From Clostridiales bacterium (GTDB lineage Bacteria; Bacillota; Clostridia; Oscillospirales; CAG-272), in assembly GCA_016288155.1 (NCBI GenBank), contig JAEEYP010000063.1, positions 62,001 through 126,000 on the forward strand: 64,000 nucleotides of DNA, given 5' to 3'. The notes under the pieces are model-generated. The model worked only from the letters and a program-made list of their open reading frames with translations, did no database searches and was not told the DNA's origin. The position numbers were made by a program, and so were the translations under genes. Every line of letters begins with the position of its first letter. The first letter of the stretch is position 1. Shown piece after piece: positions 32,611-41,291 of the stretch.

Positions 32611-35147
32611 CCTTCACCGATGCGCAGAATGCGGAGATCCTCCGTTTTTTCGATACCGTCATCCGCAGCGCGTACTCTTCGACGCTGCGCAATCTTGTAT
32701 TCTCCTCACCCGTATCCGGCGAGCTGTGCAAGATCAAAGGCACGCTCCGCCTGATCGCGGCAAAGCGGGTGCTGCAGCTTGAATCGAGTTATACGGAAGG
32801 GCGTGTCTCTCAGGAGAACGTTCCTCCCGAGCAAATCGGGGACGCGATCCGAAAGTACTTCGGCGCTCCTTTCTTCCGCATCGATCTCAACGATGAAAAC
32901 GGCACGGCGTCGCTGCTCCTCTCGAAGCACGGACAAGTCAAAGCGCTTCTTCCCAACGTGCTGCTCCGGGCGCTGGACGGATCCGCCGCCGCTTCCGTCC
33001 GCTCCGCGATGGAACTGTTCGGCAACGATCGGGAAAAACGCCGCGTACTCGACGGCAGCGAACCGTTCCTTCGCGCGCTCGGGATATCGGACGTTTCCGG
33101 ACGCGTACATGACAAAAAACAGGCGAAATTCCGGCAGATCTGCCGCTTTTCCGAGCTCGTTCTCGAAGCGCTGCCGCGCATGCCGCAGACGGGGACGCTG
33201 CGCGTTGCCGATCTCTGCTGCGGAAAAAGCTATCTGAGTTTTGCCGTATATCACGTACTGCATACGATCGCGGGACGAGACGTGCAGATGCTCTGCATGG
33301 ATCTTAAGAAAAGCGTCATCGACTACTGTGCGCAGACGGCACGGTCGCTCGGCTTTGACGGGATGACGTTCCTCTGCGGCGATATTTCCGGCTACTCACC
33401 GCCGGAGCCGCCGGATCTCGTGCTGTCTCTCCACGCGTGCGACGTGGCGACGGATCTTGTGCTTGAAGCCGCCGCACGGGCGCATGCTTCCGTCATCCTC
33501 TCGACGCCCTGCTGTCAGCGGCAGCTCAGCCGGGATCTGCGATGTCCCTCGCTCGCTTTTATCGCAAACAGCCCGGTGCTCCGTCGAAAATTCTGCGACG
33601 CGGCGACGGACGCCTTACGGCTTCTGCGGCTCGAATGCACCGGGTATTCCGCCGAAGCGCTCGAATTCATCGATCCGGAAGATACGCCCAAAAACATCAT
33701 GCTCCGCGCGTACCGTATCCGCGATTTCCGCCCGGATTCCGCAACGACCCGACAGAAAAGGCAGGAATACCAGGATGCGTACCGCTTGCTGACGGCGGAG
33801 GATCCGCCGCCGTTCCCCGATGACACGACACATACCGCTTCACCAGCGACACAGGAGGTTTCCATGAACCAAGCACAGCTTCTCGAAACGATCGGCCGTA
33901 CCGACGTTACGGCGCAGCGGCGACTCGACGCGCTCCGTCAGCTCGCCGAAGCCGTCCGGCGCGGCGAGATCACAGCGGATCAGCCCGGCCATTTCACGAA
34001 CAATCACATCCACACGTCCTATTCGTTCTCTCCGTATACGCCGACTTCGGCGGTCTTTTCAGCCTGGCGCGCAGGGCTGAAAACGGCAGGTATCATGGAC
34101 CACGACAGCGTCGGCGGCACGCTCGAATTCCTTGAAGCGGGAGAGATCATGCATCTGCCCGTTACCGTTGGATTTGAGTGCCGTGTGAGCGCAGCGGGAA
34201 CGCCGCTTGAGCACCGGCGTCTGAACAATCCCGATCAGGTCTCCTGTGCGTACGTCGCCATGCACGGCATTCCGCATCAGAGCCTTACCGAGGCGGAAAA
34301 GGTGCTCGCGCCGCTGCGTGCGCACCGCAACGCGCGGAACCGGCTCATGTGCGAGCGGATCTCTTCACTGCTCGCACAGACGGGGATCCGTCTCGATTTT
34401 GATCGTGACGTCCTTCCGCTGTCTATGGCGGAAGAGGGCGGAAGCGTCACGGAGCGCCACGTGCTCTTCGCACTTACCCGTCTTCTTACCGCGGCGTATC
34501 CGGCACGCGAAGACTGCATGCAGGCGATCGAACGCGTGATCGACCAGCCGCTCACGGAAAAGGAACGGAAGAAACTGCGCGAGGCTCCCGCGCAGTTCTA
34601 TGAATACGACATCCTCGGGATCCTGAAAAGCTATATGGTTACCCGCTTCTACGTGGACGCCGACAAGGAATGCATGCACATTTCCGAATTTGCCGCGCTT
34701 TCCGACAGGCTGGGCGGTATCTCCGCCTACGCCTATCTCGGCGACGTCGGCGAATCCGTTACGGGAGATAAGAAGGCACAGAAATTCGAGGATGACTTCC
34801 TCGACGAGCTCTTTGAAGAGCTGCACCGCATCGGCTTCCGGGCGATCACCTACATGCCATCCCGTAATACGCTCGCTCAGCTCGAACGGGTCATGGGACT
34901 CTGCGAAAAGTACGGCTTTTTCCAGATCAGCGGAGAGGATATCAACTCGCCTCGTCAGTCGTTCCTCTGCCAAGCGCTCCAGCGCAAGGAATTCCTCCAC
35001 CTCCGGAAGGCTGCCTACGCGCTGATCGGACACGAAAAGGCGGCGTCTCAGCGGTTGGAAAACGGCATGTTTTCCGCCGAGACCATCGCACGCATGCCCT
35101 CTCTTGCCGATCGGATCTCTTACTTCTCCTCCGTTGGTGAACGGTGA
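32607..35147 (+). CDS. GSTCD-like methyltransferase joined in frame to a PHP-domain protein
   Basis: One stop-free frame of 846 codons. Residues 1-about 395 are a class I SAM methyltransferase of the Methyltransf_32/GSTCD type: motif I VADLCCGKSYLSFAVYHVL and post-motif LSLHACDVATD and STPCCQ. After a low-complexity linker (PPPFPDDTTHTASPATQEVS) residue 420 is the M of MNQAQLLETIG, which begins a PHP-domain protein (NNHIHTSYSFSPYTP, IMDHDSVGG). An AGGAGG seven bases before that internal ATG (33864) argues that the PHP part is also, or mainly, made on its own. Start overlaps the plsY stop. Substrates unknown. Confidence 0.85.
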   Translation: MTFTDAQNAEILRFFDTVIRSAYSSTLRNLVFSSPVSGELCKIKGTLRLIAAKRVLQLESSYTEGRVSQENVPPEQIGDAIRKYFGAPFFRIDLNDENGTASLLLSKHGQVKALLPNVLLRALDGSAAASVRSAMELFGNDREKRRVLDGSEPFLRALGISDVSGRVHDKKQAKFRQICRFSELVLEALPRMPQTGTLRVADLCCGKSYLSFAVYHVLHTIAGRDVQMLCMDLKKSVIDYCAQTARSLGFDGMTFLCGDISGYSPPEPPDLVLSLHACDVATDLVLEAAARAHASVILSTPCCQRQLSRDLRCPSLAFIANSPVLRRKFCDAATDALRLLRLECTGYSAEALEFIDPEDTPKNIMLRAYRIRDFRPDSATTRQKRQEYQDAYRLLTAEDPPPFPDDTTHTASPATQEVSMNQAQLLETIGRTDVTAQRRLDALRQLAEAVRRGEITADQPGHFTNNHIHTSYSFSPYTPTSAVFSAWRAGLKTAGIMDHDSVGGTLEFLEAGEIMHLPVTVGFECRVSAAGTPLEHRRLNNPDQVSCAYVAMHGIPHQSLTEAEKVLAPLRAHRNARNRLMCERISSLLAQTGIRLDFDRDVLPLSMAEEGGSVTERHVLFALTRLLTAAYPAREDCMQAIERVIDQPLTEKERKKLREAPAQFYEYDILGILKSYMVTRFYVDADKECMHISEFAALSDRLGGISAYAYLGDVGESVTGDKKAQKFEDDFLDELFEELHRIGFRAITYMPSRNTLAQLERVMGLCEKYGFFQISGEDINSPRQSFLCQALQRKEFLHLRKAAYALIGHEKAASQRLENGMFSAETIARMPSLADRISYFSSVGER
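33864..35147 (+). CDS. PHP-domain protein, likely independently initiated
   Basis: The same frame as the preceding entry, read from the internal ATG at 33864 (427 residues). The ribosome-binding site ACAGGAGGTTTCC is one of the strongest in the window. Metal-binding PHP motifs are HIHTSYSFSPY (I), DHDS (II), the glutamate in GFECR and later histidines. PHP enzymes are metal-dependent phosphoesterases, and some resemble the polymerase III alpha N-domain. The downstream neighbour is a sugar aldolase/dehydrogenase, hinting at a phospho-sugar role, which is only inference. Confidence 0.7.
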   Translation: MNQAQLLETIGRTDVTAQRRLDALRQLAEAVRRGEITADQPGHFTNNHIHTSYSFSPYTPTSAVFSAWRAGLKTAGIMDHDSVGGTLEFLEAGEIMHLPVTVGFECRVSAAGTPLEHRRLNNPDQVSCAYVAMHGIPHQSLTEAEKVLAPLRAHRNARNRLMCERISSLLAQTGIRLDFDRDVLPLSMAEEGGSVTERHVLFALTRLLTAAYPAREDCMQAIERVIDQPLTEKERKKLREAPAQFYEYDILGILKSYMVTRFYVDADKECMHISEFAALSDRLGGISAYAYLGDVGESVTGDKKAQKFEDDFLDELFEELHRIGFRAITYMPSRNTLAQLERVMGLCEKYGFFQISGEDINSPRQSFLCQALQRKEFLHLRKAAYALIGHEKAASQRLENGMFSAETIARMPSLADRISYFSSVGER

Positions 35148-35201
35148 TATTTCAGTATTCTGCAAATTTCAGGAAAGGATCGCGTAAGCGAGCACACGGT
35201 T

Positions 35202-37151
35202 ATGAGCATTGAAGCATTGGTACAGTTTTCCCGCAAATACGGATCGGATCCCCGGTTCGTTCTCGCAGGCGGAGGAAATACCTCCTATAAAACGGAGGGG
35301 ACGCTGTTCGTCAAGGCAAGCGGTACTTCTCTTGCCTCCATCACGGCGGACGGGTTCGTCAAAATGGATCGCGCCGCGCTGGACGCTATCATGACCCACG
35401 TATATCCTTCGGATCCTGCGGCGCGGGAGGCGGAAGCGCTGCGCGATCTCATGCACGCACGCTGTGCGGGAGAGGAAGGGAAGCGCCCGTCCGTTGAGAC
35501 GCTGCTCCACAATCTTTTCCCGCAGAAGTACGTGCTCCACGTACATCCCGCGCTCGTCAACGGGCTCACCTGTTCCGTCGACGGTGAGAAAACGGCGCGT
35601 GCTCTCTTTCCCGACGCGCTTTGGATCGGTCAGTCTGAGCCGGGATACGTGCTCGCCAAGACCTGCAGCGATCGGATCGCTGCCTATGCCGAGAAGAACG
35701 GCGCGGCACCGCAAGTCGTCTTTCTGCAAAATCACGGCGTATTCTTTGCGGCGGAATCCTCCGATGCGCTGGATACGCTCGTGACGCGCGTTATGGATGC
35801 GATCGCGTCCCGCATCGTCCGTGAACCGGATCTCACCGCATCCGAGGCGGACACGGCCGCAGCGGCGTCCGTCGCTCCGCTTCTCAGGATGCTTTCCGCG
35901 CCTGACGGCTGTGCGATCGTTCGCTTCCTGAATAACCGCGAGATCGAGCGCTTTGCCGCCTCCCAAGAAACGTTCGCGCCGCTCGTGGAGCCGTTTACTC
36001 CCGATCATATCGTGTACTGCAAGGCGGAACCGCTCTTCCTCACGGAAACGGAGCCGCAGGCCGTCATCGCGGCTTTCCGTGCCTTCCGGGAACGCCGCGG
36101 ATTCGATCCGCGCATCGTCTTCCTGCGCGGCGTCGGCATGTTCTCCGTCGGTGCGACGGAGAAGGACGCCGAGACCGCCGAATCCGTGTTCCTTGACGCC
36201 ATGAAGATCGCCGTATATGCGGAAAATTTCGGCGGCGCTTCTCACATGACGCCGGCGCTCGCCGATTTCATCATCCACTGGGAAGTGGAGAGTTATCGTG
36301 CCAAGGTAAGCGGCGGTAAGTCCGCCGGCGCGCCGCTGAGCGGAAAGATCGCGCTCGTGACCGGCAGCGCGCAGGGCTTCGGCGCCGGGATCGCCGAGTA
36401 TTTGGCGAGTGAAGGTGCTGCCGTCGTTATTGCCGATATGAACGCTTCCGGAGCCGCCGCGGAAGCGGAGAAGATCCGGAGCGAGATCGGAACGCCTTCG
36501 CTGTCCGTCGCCGCCAACGTGTCCGACGAGGATTCCGTTCGGAAGATGATCGAACAGACGGTGCTTGCCTTCGGCGGTCTTGACATATTCGTCAACAATG
36601 CCGGGATCGTTCGCGCGGGAAGTCTCGAAGAAATGACGAAATCGAATTTCGAACTCGTTACCGCGGTCAATTATACCGCGTACTTCCTCTGCGTCAAATA
36701 CGCCACCGTGCCGATGAAACTCCAGCGGCTTGCCTCGCCGGAATACATGTCCGACGTCATTGAGATCAACTCCAAGTCCGGCCTCGCGGGAAGCAACAAG
36801 AATTTTGCTTACGCCGGCAGCAAATTCGGCGGTATCGGATTGACGCAGTCCTTCGCTCTCGAGCTTGCGCCGTACGGGATCAAGGTCAACGCCATCTGCC
36901 CCGGCAATTTCCTCGACGGTCCGCTGTGGTCCGATCCGGATCGGGGACTGTTCGTCCAGTATCTCCGTGCGGGCAAGGTGCCGGGAGCCAAGACCGTCGC
37001 GGACGTGCGCGCGTATTATGAGGCAAAGGTGCCTCTGGGACGCGGCTGCCGCACGGAAGACGTCGCCTGTGCCGTTTCCTATATCATCCGTCAGAAATAC
37101 GAGACCGGACAGGCGATCCCTGTGACCGGCGGTCAGGAAATGCTGAACTGA
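35202..37151 (+). CDS. Class II aldolase fused to short-chain dehydrogenase
   Basis: A 649-residue bifunctional protein. The N-terminal class II aldolase/adducin domain (1 to about 370) has GGGNTSYKTEGTLFVKASGTSLASI and metal histidines in VLHVHPALVNGLT. The C-terminal SDR domain has the NAD(P) loop LVTGSAQGFGAGIAEYL, NNAG and the catalytic S/Y/K set in INSKSGLAG...YAGSKFGG. It resembles the rhamnulose-1-phosphate aldolase/lactaldehyde dehydrogenase group (RhaE/YuxG-like), but the exact sugar is not shown. AGGAAAGGA lies 22 bases upstream with a TCGC/GCGA mini-hairpin between. Confidence 0.87.
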   Translation: MSIEALVQFSRKYGSDPRFVLAGGGNTSYKTEGTLFVKASGTSLASITADGFVKMDRAALDAIMTHVYPSDPAAREAEALRDLMHARCAGEEGKRPSVETLLHNLFPQKYVLHVHPALVNGLTCSVDGEKTARALFPDALWIGQSEPGYVLAKTCSDRIAAYAEKNGAAPQVVFLQNHGVFFAAESSDALDTLVTRVMDAIASRIVREPDLTASEADTAAAASVAPLLRMLSAPDGCAIVRFLNNREIERFAASQETFAPLVEPFTPDHIVYCKAEPLFLTETEPQAVIAAFRAFRERRGFDPRIVFLRGVGMFSVGATEKDAETAESVFLDAMKIAVYAENFGGASHMTPALADFIIHWEVESYRAKVSGGKSAGAPLSGKIALVTGSAQGFGAGIAEYLASEGAAVVIADMNASGAAAEAEKIRSEIGTPSLSVAANVSDEDSVRKMIEQTVLAFGGLDIFVNNAGIVRAGSLEEMTKSNFELVTAVNYTAYFLCVKYATVPMKLQRLASPEYMSDVIEINSKSGLAGSNKNFAYAGSKFGGIGLTQSFALELAPYGIKVNAICPGNFLDGPLWSDPDRGLFVQYLRAGKVPGAKTVADVRAYYEAKVPLGRGCRTEDVACAVSYIIRQKYETGQAIPVTGGQEMLN

Positions 37152-37166
37152 TTACCCGTTTCATCA

Positions 37167-37202
37167 AAAAGCACCGTGCAGCAAAAACTGCACGGTGCTT
37201 TT
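37167..37202. terminator. Strong bidirectional intrinsic terminator
   Basis: A 15-base perfect stem (AAAAGCACCGTGCAG and complement) with loop CAAAAA ends in TTTT on plus and TTTTTGATG on minus. It closes the 28.3-37.1 kb plus operon and the CapA-to-PAP2 minus operon. Confidence 0.93.
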
Positions 37203-37212
37203 CGTATACGGT

Positions 37213-37782
37213 TCAATCAGAGACCGGGGAACTGGCATCGGGGAACCAGCCGCGCCGGTCGTAGCGGTCGAGCAGATAACCGACCAGTTTCATGCCGCAC
37301 CAGCCGAAGAGGATCCCGAGCAGCAGCCCGACGAGCACGTCGCTCGGATAATGTACGTACAGATAGAGACGCGAAAGCGCCACGAGGATCGAAAGAACGA
37401 GCGCCGGGATACCGAAGCGCTTGTCCCGGAACATCAAGACCGTCGTGCACTCAAAGCAGGCAAGCGTGTGTCCGGAAGGGAAGGATCCGTCCGCCAGCTT
37501 GTCGACGAGGAGTTCGATCGCGGGATTCAGGTCATAGGGACGGGTACGGGCGACGAGCGGCTTGATGCCGCAGTTGACGATCAGTACGCCAAGCGTCAGT
37601 GCCGCGCCCATCATCAGACCTGTACGGCGCGTTTTTTTGAAGCATAGAAACAAAATCGATACGGCGATCCAGAAAATACCGCCGTCGCCGAATTTTGTGA
37701 CGATGGGAAAGAATACGTCCAAAAAGGTACAGCGGAACGTTTCCTGGATGAAGTCGAGAATGCCTAGTTCAAATACATTCAT
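37213..37782 (-). CDS. PAP2-family membrane phosphatase
   Basis: A 189-residue polytopic protein with all three PAP2 phosphatase motifs: KPLVARTRP, PSGH (in DGSFPSGHTLA) and SRLYLYVHYPSD. The active site faces outside; such enzymes dephosphorylate undecaprenyl pyrophosphate or phosphatidic-acid-type lipids. It is the last gene of the operon with CapA, GT2-GtrA and the NAGPA pair, so recycling of a lipid-linked glycan carrier is plausible. Confidence 0.9.
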   Translation of the reverse strand: MNVFELGILDFIQETFRCTFLDVFFPIVTKFGDGGIFWIAVSILFLCFKKTRRTGLMMGAALTLGVLIVNCGIKPLVARTRPYDLNPAIELLVDKLADGSFPSGHTLACFECTTVLMFRDKRFGIPALVLSILVALSRLYLYVHYPSDVLVGLLLGILFGWCGMKLVGYLLDRYDRRGWFPDASSPVSD

Positions 37783-37795
37783 ATTTTACGTCTCC

Positions 37796-38875
37796 TCAAT
37801 GGTTCAATCTGTCGTACATCAGATATTTCTCTCCGACGCGGCGAAGGTAAAAAGTGGTGTCGATATAGTCGCGGTAATCCGCGCTGCCGATGCGGTGGAG
37901 CACGTGGATCATCGTAACGCGGCAGGAGAAGGTATCCGGATCGTAGGCGTAAAACTCGGACGTCTCCACGTCCTGAAATTCATAGGAGGAGTGGTCTATA
38001 ACGAAGTACGTTTCCGTCAGGCGCGTGTTCTCGTACAACTCGCTGTTCGGATCTATGTACGCTGCCGCACGATAGAAGCCCGCATCGTTCTGCATATACG
38101 CGGCAAGCGCCTGCGCTGCCGCGACGACGTATTCCGAGTATTCGGCACGCAGGGATTCGCTGTATACGATGGGGGCGGAATAGGTGCCGTCCGCATCCTG
38201 CGTGAGAGGTACCTCAGCCCCGGCAGGCTCCCGTACTTCAACGGAAGCAGGGGGGAGATACAGTCCGTCAGCCGCATAGGTCACGAAGACGATCCCCTCG
38301 ACGCCGGGCGACATATGGGCGCAGCTCTCATGCTCCGTACGTTCTCCCGTCAGCGCCTCGTCGCCGAGCAGACGTCCGTTGACGTATACGGAATCACCCT
38401 TGGGGACGGTGATCCTCACGCTTTCCCGGCCGGCACAGTAGAGCTCGATGGTATCCAGTTCATAAAGGGCAAAGCCTTTCTCCGTCTTTTTTTCACCAGG
38501 ACGGATCGTGAAAGCCGAAAATTTGACGTCGTCCGCCTTCACGATGTATTTGCGCACGTCGTCGAGCCCGGTGGAAATGGAACTGTATGAAATGTCCTTT
38601 CCCGCGGTATAGGTACGAAGATAGGCGGCGACGGCATCTTTGTCCTCGTACGGCGTCAGCGGAACGGAAGCGGCTGCGTTGACGAGACGATCGAACGAGC
38701 CGTCGGCATAGTACGTCTGAAAGACGCGCTCCGCTTCGTACTGTGGCTGTGCGGTCTCGTAATCCGCTAAGATCACGCGCACGTACCGCAGACCGATATG
38801 CAGGGCGATAAGGAATACGGCGATGAGGAGAAAGTAAACGGGATAAAAAATGGAGCGTTTTTTCTTTTTCTTCAC
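37796..38875 (-). CDS. Single-span extracytoplasmic protein, TcaA/NTF2-like (paralogue of the 43817 gene)
   Basis: A 359-residue protein of unknown function. A lysine-rich start is followed by one transmembrane helix (about 10-32) and an outside region. The first block DYETAQPQYEAERVFQTYY...PYEDKDAV is shared with the larger paralogue at 43817. A beta module ITVPKGDSVYVNGRLLG resembles TcaA-type repeats, and the C-terminal 110 residues (VVAAAQALAAYMQN...TTFYLRRVGEKYLMYDRL) look NTF2-like. It starts three bases after the NAGPA gene, the same pairing as in the plus-strand copy. Confidence 0.75.
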   Translation of the reverse strand: MKKKKKRSIFYPVYFLLIAVFLIALHIGLRYVRVILADYETAQPQYEAERVFQTYYADGSFDRLVNAAASVPLTPYEDKDAVAAYLRTYTAGKDISYSSISTGLDDVRKYIVKADDVKFSAFTIRPGEKKTEKGFALYELDTIELYCAGRESVRITVPKGDSVYVNGRLLGDEALTGERTEHESCAHMSPGVEGIVFVTYAADGLYLPPASVEVREPAGAEVPLTQDADGTYSAPIVYSESLRAEYSEYVVAAAQALAAYMQNDAGFYRAAAYIDPNSELYENTRLTETYFVIDHSSYEFQDVETSEFYAYDPDTFSCRVTMIHVLHRIGSADYRDYIDTTFYLRRVGEKYLMYDRLNH

Positions 38876-38878
38876 GCG

Positions 38879-40174
38879 TCATCCCTCCTTCGCCACGAGA
38901 AAATAGGTGGGGATACGCCGCGGATTCGTGAACGCCTTATATTTGTTCACCAGTCCGCGCAGCTGGTATTGATCGAGCGTGGAGGTATCGATCGAATACT
39001 TTGTATAATAATCTTCGTAATACATCATGGCGGAGGAGCCTCCGTCGAGCATGGCGGCGCTCACGGCGCCGTAGGATACCATGATGTCGATGACGTCGTT
39101 GTGGGTAGCGCCGAGACTGCTCGCCGTTCTCCCGTCCGTCACGAGAAGTATGACTGCGCCGTCGGCGCGCTGACCGATCGCCGTCCTCTGCGCCGTGCCC
39201 GTGTTGCTGTCGGCGTAGTACAGATGCAGATTGTCTCCGTCATGGTCGATCAGGACGTTCCCCGTCTGGAAGGATACGGCGTCGCGGATCCCCAGCGCGT
39301 CCGCTTCCGCTTTCGTCATTTTCTCCGTCACGATCATACGGTTCTCGCTGTCGAAGCCGATGAACGTCCGACGGTATCCGTCGTTCCACACGCATGCGCC
39401 GCGGGAATACGTCAGTCCGATCGGATTGTCGCCGGTGCCTTGTCCGCCCACGTCGTAGAATTCACCGCCGTTGATCGCCGCCACCGCGTTGTCGCGCGCC
39501 GCGATATCAAAGATGCGGATGCCCATTTTGCCGCTCTTATAGTCGCTGGACGTCCCCACGTAGACACGGGAGGGATCCTTGACCAGAAGGACGTACGCCT
39601 TGTAGGTGGATCCGCTGATAATGTCGAGCCGCATTCCATCCTTTGCGTTTGCCCATTCATCCGCACCGGATGTCGTGTCACCGTCTCCGGAGACGTTCGT
39701 TTGGAGATTCTTCTGATATTCTTCAAGGGAGATCACGTCGGTGCTGATGACCTCGCTGTCAGAGACGATCTGATCGACCGTTTCTTTGTCCAGAAAGAGT
39801 CCCGGCGCCCATTTCGTCGCGCTCGCCTGCATGGCGGAAAGAACGAGCAGGTTCCGTACGGTCACGCTCGGTCCTTTGGCGATCGTATTGCACAGCGCGA
39901 GCACGGAATACACGGCGAGAAGCAGAATCGTGAAGAGTACGAGCAGCGTGCGGCGTATCACGCATCCGACGGTGATCCCGGAGGATTTCTCCGCGTTTTT
40001 CGACCTTTCTGTCCGCCGGACGTCGGTGCGCTTCTGACGTTCGGGCGAGCGTACTTCTTCCTGTACGACGCGTGTACGTACAGGCGTCGGGTGACGGATG
40101 AGCTTCTTTTTCCGTCCGTTGTACACGGGCGGAATATACGTCGAATCGTATGAGAATACTTTTCTCGGATCCAC
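38879..40174 (-). CDS. Membrane-anchored phosphodiester glycosidase (NAGPA domain), copy 1
   Basis: A 431-residue protein. A basic cytoplasmic N-terminus (1-66) and one transmembrane helix (about 68-92) precede an outside NAGPA domain: LDIISGSTYKAYVLLVKDP, AINGGEFYD..GQGTG, TAIGQRADGAVILLVTDGR and AMLDGGSSAMMYYED. The family cleaves GlcNAc from sugar-1-phosphodiesters in characterised members. The domain ends with the usual RRIPTYFLV. The copy at 42673 shares the layout and the NGPS/KGPS..T..NLLVLS block after the helix. Confidence 0.87.
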   Translation of the reverse strand: MDPRKVFSYDSTYIPPVYNGRKKKLIRHPTPVRTRVVQEEVRSPERQKRTDVRRTERSKNAEKSSGITVGCVIRRTLLVLFTILLLAVYSVLALCNTIAKGPSVTVRNLLVLSAMQASATKWAPGLFLDKETVDQIVSDSEVISTDVISLEEYQKNLQTNVSGDGDTTSGADEWANAKDGMRLDIISGSTYKAYVLLVKDPSRVYVGTSSDYKSGKMGIRIFDIAARDNAVAAINGGEFYDVGGQGTGDNPIGLTYSRGACVWNDGYRRTFIGFDSENRMIVTEKMTKAEADALGIRDAVSFQTGNVLIDHDGDNLHLYYADSNTGTAQRTAIGQRADGAVILLVTDGRTASSLGATHNDVIDIMVSYGAVSAAMLDGGSSAMMYYEDYYTKYSIDTSTLDQYQLRGLVNKYKAFTNPRRIPTYFLVAKEG

Positions 40175-40185
40175 GGTAAAACTCC

Positions 40186-41274
40186 TTACTTTGTTTCCTT
40201 ACGCTTCGTCTCTTTATCGGCGAAGACCCATTCTCTCTGTATGCGGAAATTCACAAGGAAGAGTATGCAGTCGACACCTGCCTTGATGACCGTTTTTAGA
40301 AGTGCATCCCCTTCGGATTCCAAGCCGAGCAGCGCACTGATCCCGGAGACCGCCCCTGCGGAGACGAGCATCACGACAGCGGCAAGGATCACGTAGCGCA
40401 CGAACGTCCGACCGACCGACGCTTTTGAGCGGAATACGGCTTTTCTGTTCAGGAGATAATTGAGGATCGAGGAGAGCACGCGGGCGAGCACTGTCGCGGC
40501 GGCGGCGCCCCACGACGAGGGAAGGACGCGTGAAAAAATGAAAAAGAGAAGCAGATCGGTGCCGGTCGAGATCAGCGAGGAGGAAAGATACAAAAGGATC
40601 AGGGAATATATGCGAAGCGAATCCCGGATCGGTCGAAAATGCGACGCTTCGTTTTCGCCGAGATAGATCGTTTGGATCTGTACTTCGCTGAAAGGGATAG
40701 CCGCCGATTTCATTTGCAGCAGCGCGTTCGTCTCATATTCATATCGATCTCCGTGCACGGTGAGCATGACGGGAAGATACCGTGCCGGGATCGCGCGCAG
40801 ACCGGTCTGTGTATCTGAAATGCGCAGTCCGCAGAAGACGCGGAAAACGAGCGACGTCATGCGGTTGCCGAAACGGCTGCGTGCCGGGACGTTGTCACGG
40901 TCGAAATCGCGGACGCCGAGGACGATGCCGCCCGTGTGCAGCATTTCCTGCGCGCAGTGAACGGCATCCTCCGGTCGGTGCTGTCCGTCGCCGTCCACCG
41001 TTACGACGCCGCGGCAGTCCGGACGACTGTCCGCAATGGCGCGGAACGCCGTTTTCAGCGCGGCGCCCTTTCCGCGGTTTACCGTATGGACGAGCAGCGT
41101 ACACTCCGGACGGATGGGAAAATTCGCCGCGTGCTCCGCGTCGGAGCCGTCGTTGACGAGAAAGATATCGGTAAAGCCGGATGCGATGAGCGCATCCACG
41201 GTGACCTCTAATTTTTCATCCGGATTCAGGGAAGGGATCACGACGATGACCCCGGAGAGAAGGGAAGGATCCAT
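40186..41274 (-). CDS. GT2 glycosyltransferase fused to a GtrA-like membrane domain
   Basis: A 362-residue fusion. Residues 1 to about 225 are a DPM1-type GT2 domain (VVIPSLNPDEKLEVTVDAL, LVNDGSD, RGKGAALKTAF, VTVDGDGQHRPED, DTQTGLRAIPARYL). The C-terminal third has four hydrophobic helices with GtrA features (LNYLLNRKAVFRS and NFRIQREWVF). Such proteins load a sugar on undecaprenyl phosphate and assist its transfer across the membrane. It lies between CapA and the first NAGPA gene. Confidence 0.9.
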   Translation of the reverse strand: MDPSLLSGVIVVIPSLNPDEKLEVTVDALIASGFTDIFLVNDGSDAEHAANFPIRPECTLLVHTVNRGKGAALKTAFRAIADSRPDCRGVVTVDGDGQHRPEDAVHCAQEMLHTGGIVLGVRDFDRDNVPARSRFGNRMTSLVFRVFCGLRISDTQTGLRAIPARYLPVMLTVHGDRYEYETNALLQMKSAAIPFSEVQIQTIYLGENEASHFRPIRDSLRIYSLILLYLSSSLISTGTDLLLFFIFSRVLPSSWGAAAATVLARVLSSILNYLLNRKAVFRSKASVGRTFVRYVILAAVVMLVSAGAVSGISALLGLESEGDALLKTVIKAGVDCILFLVNFRIQREWVFADKETKRKETK

Positions 41275-41291
41275 GCAGTGCCTCCTAGAAC

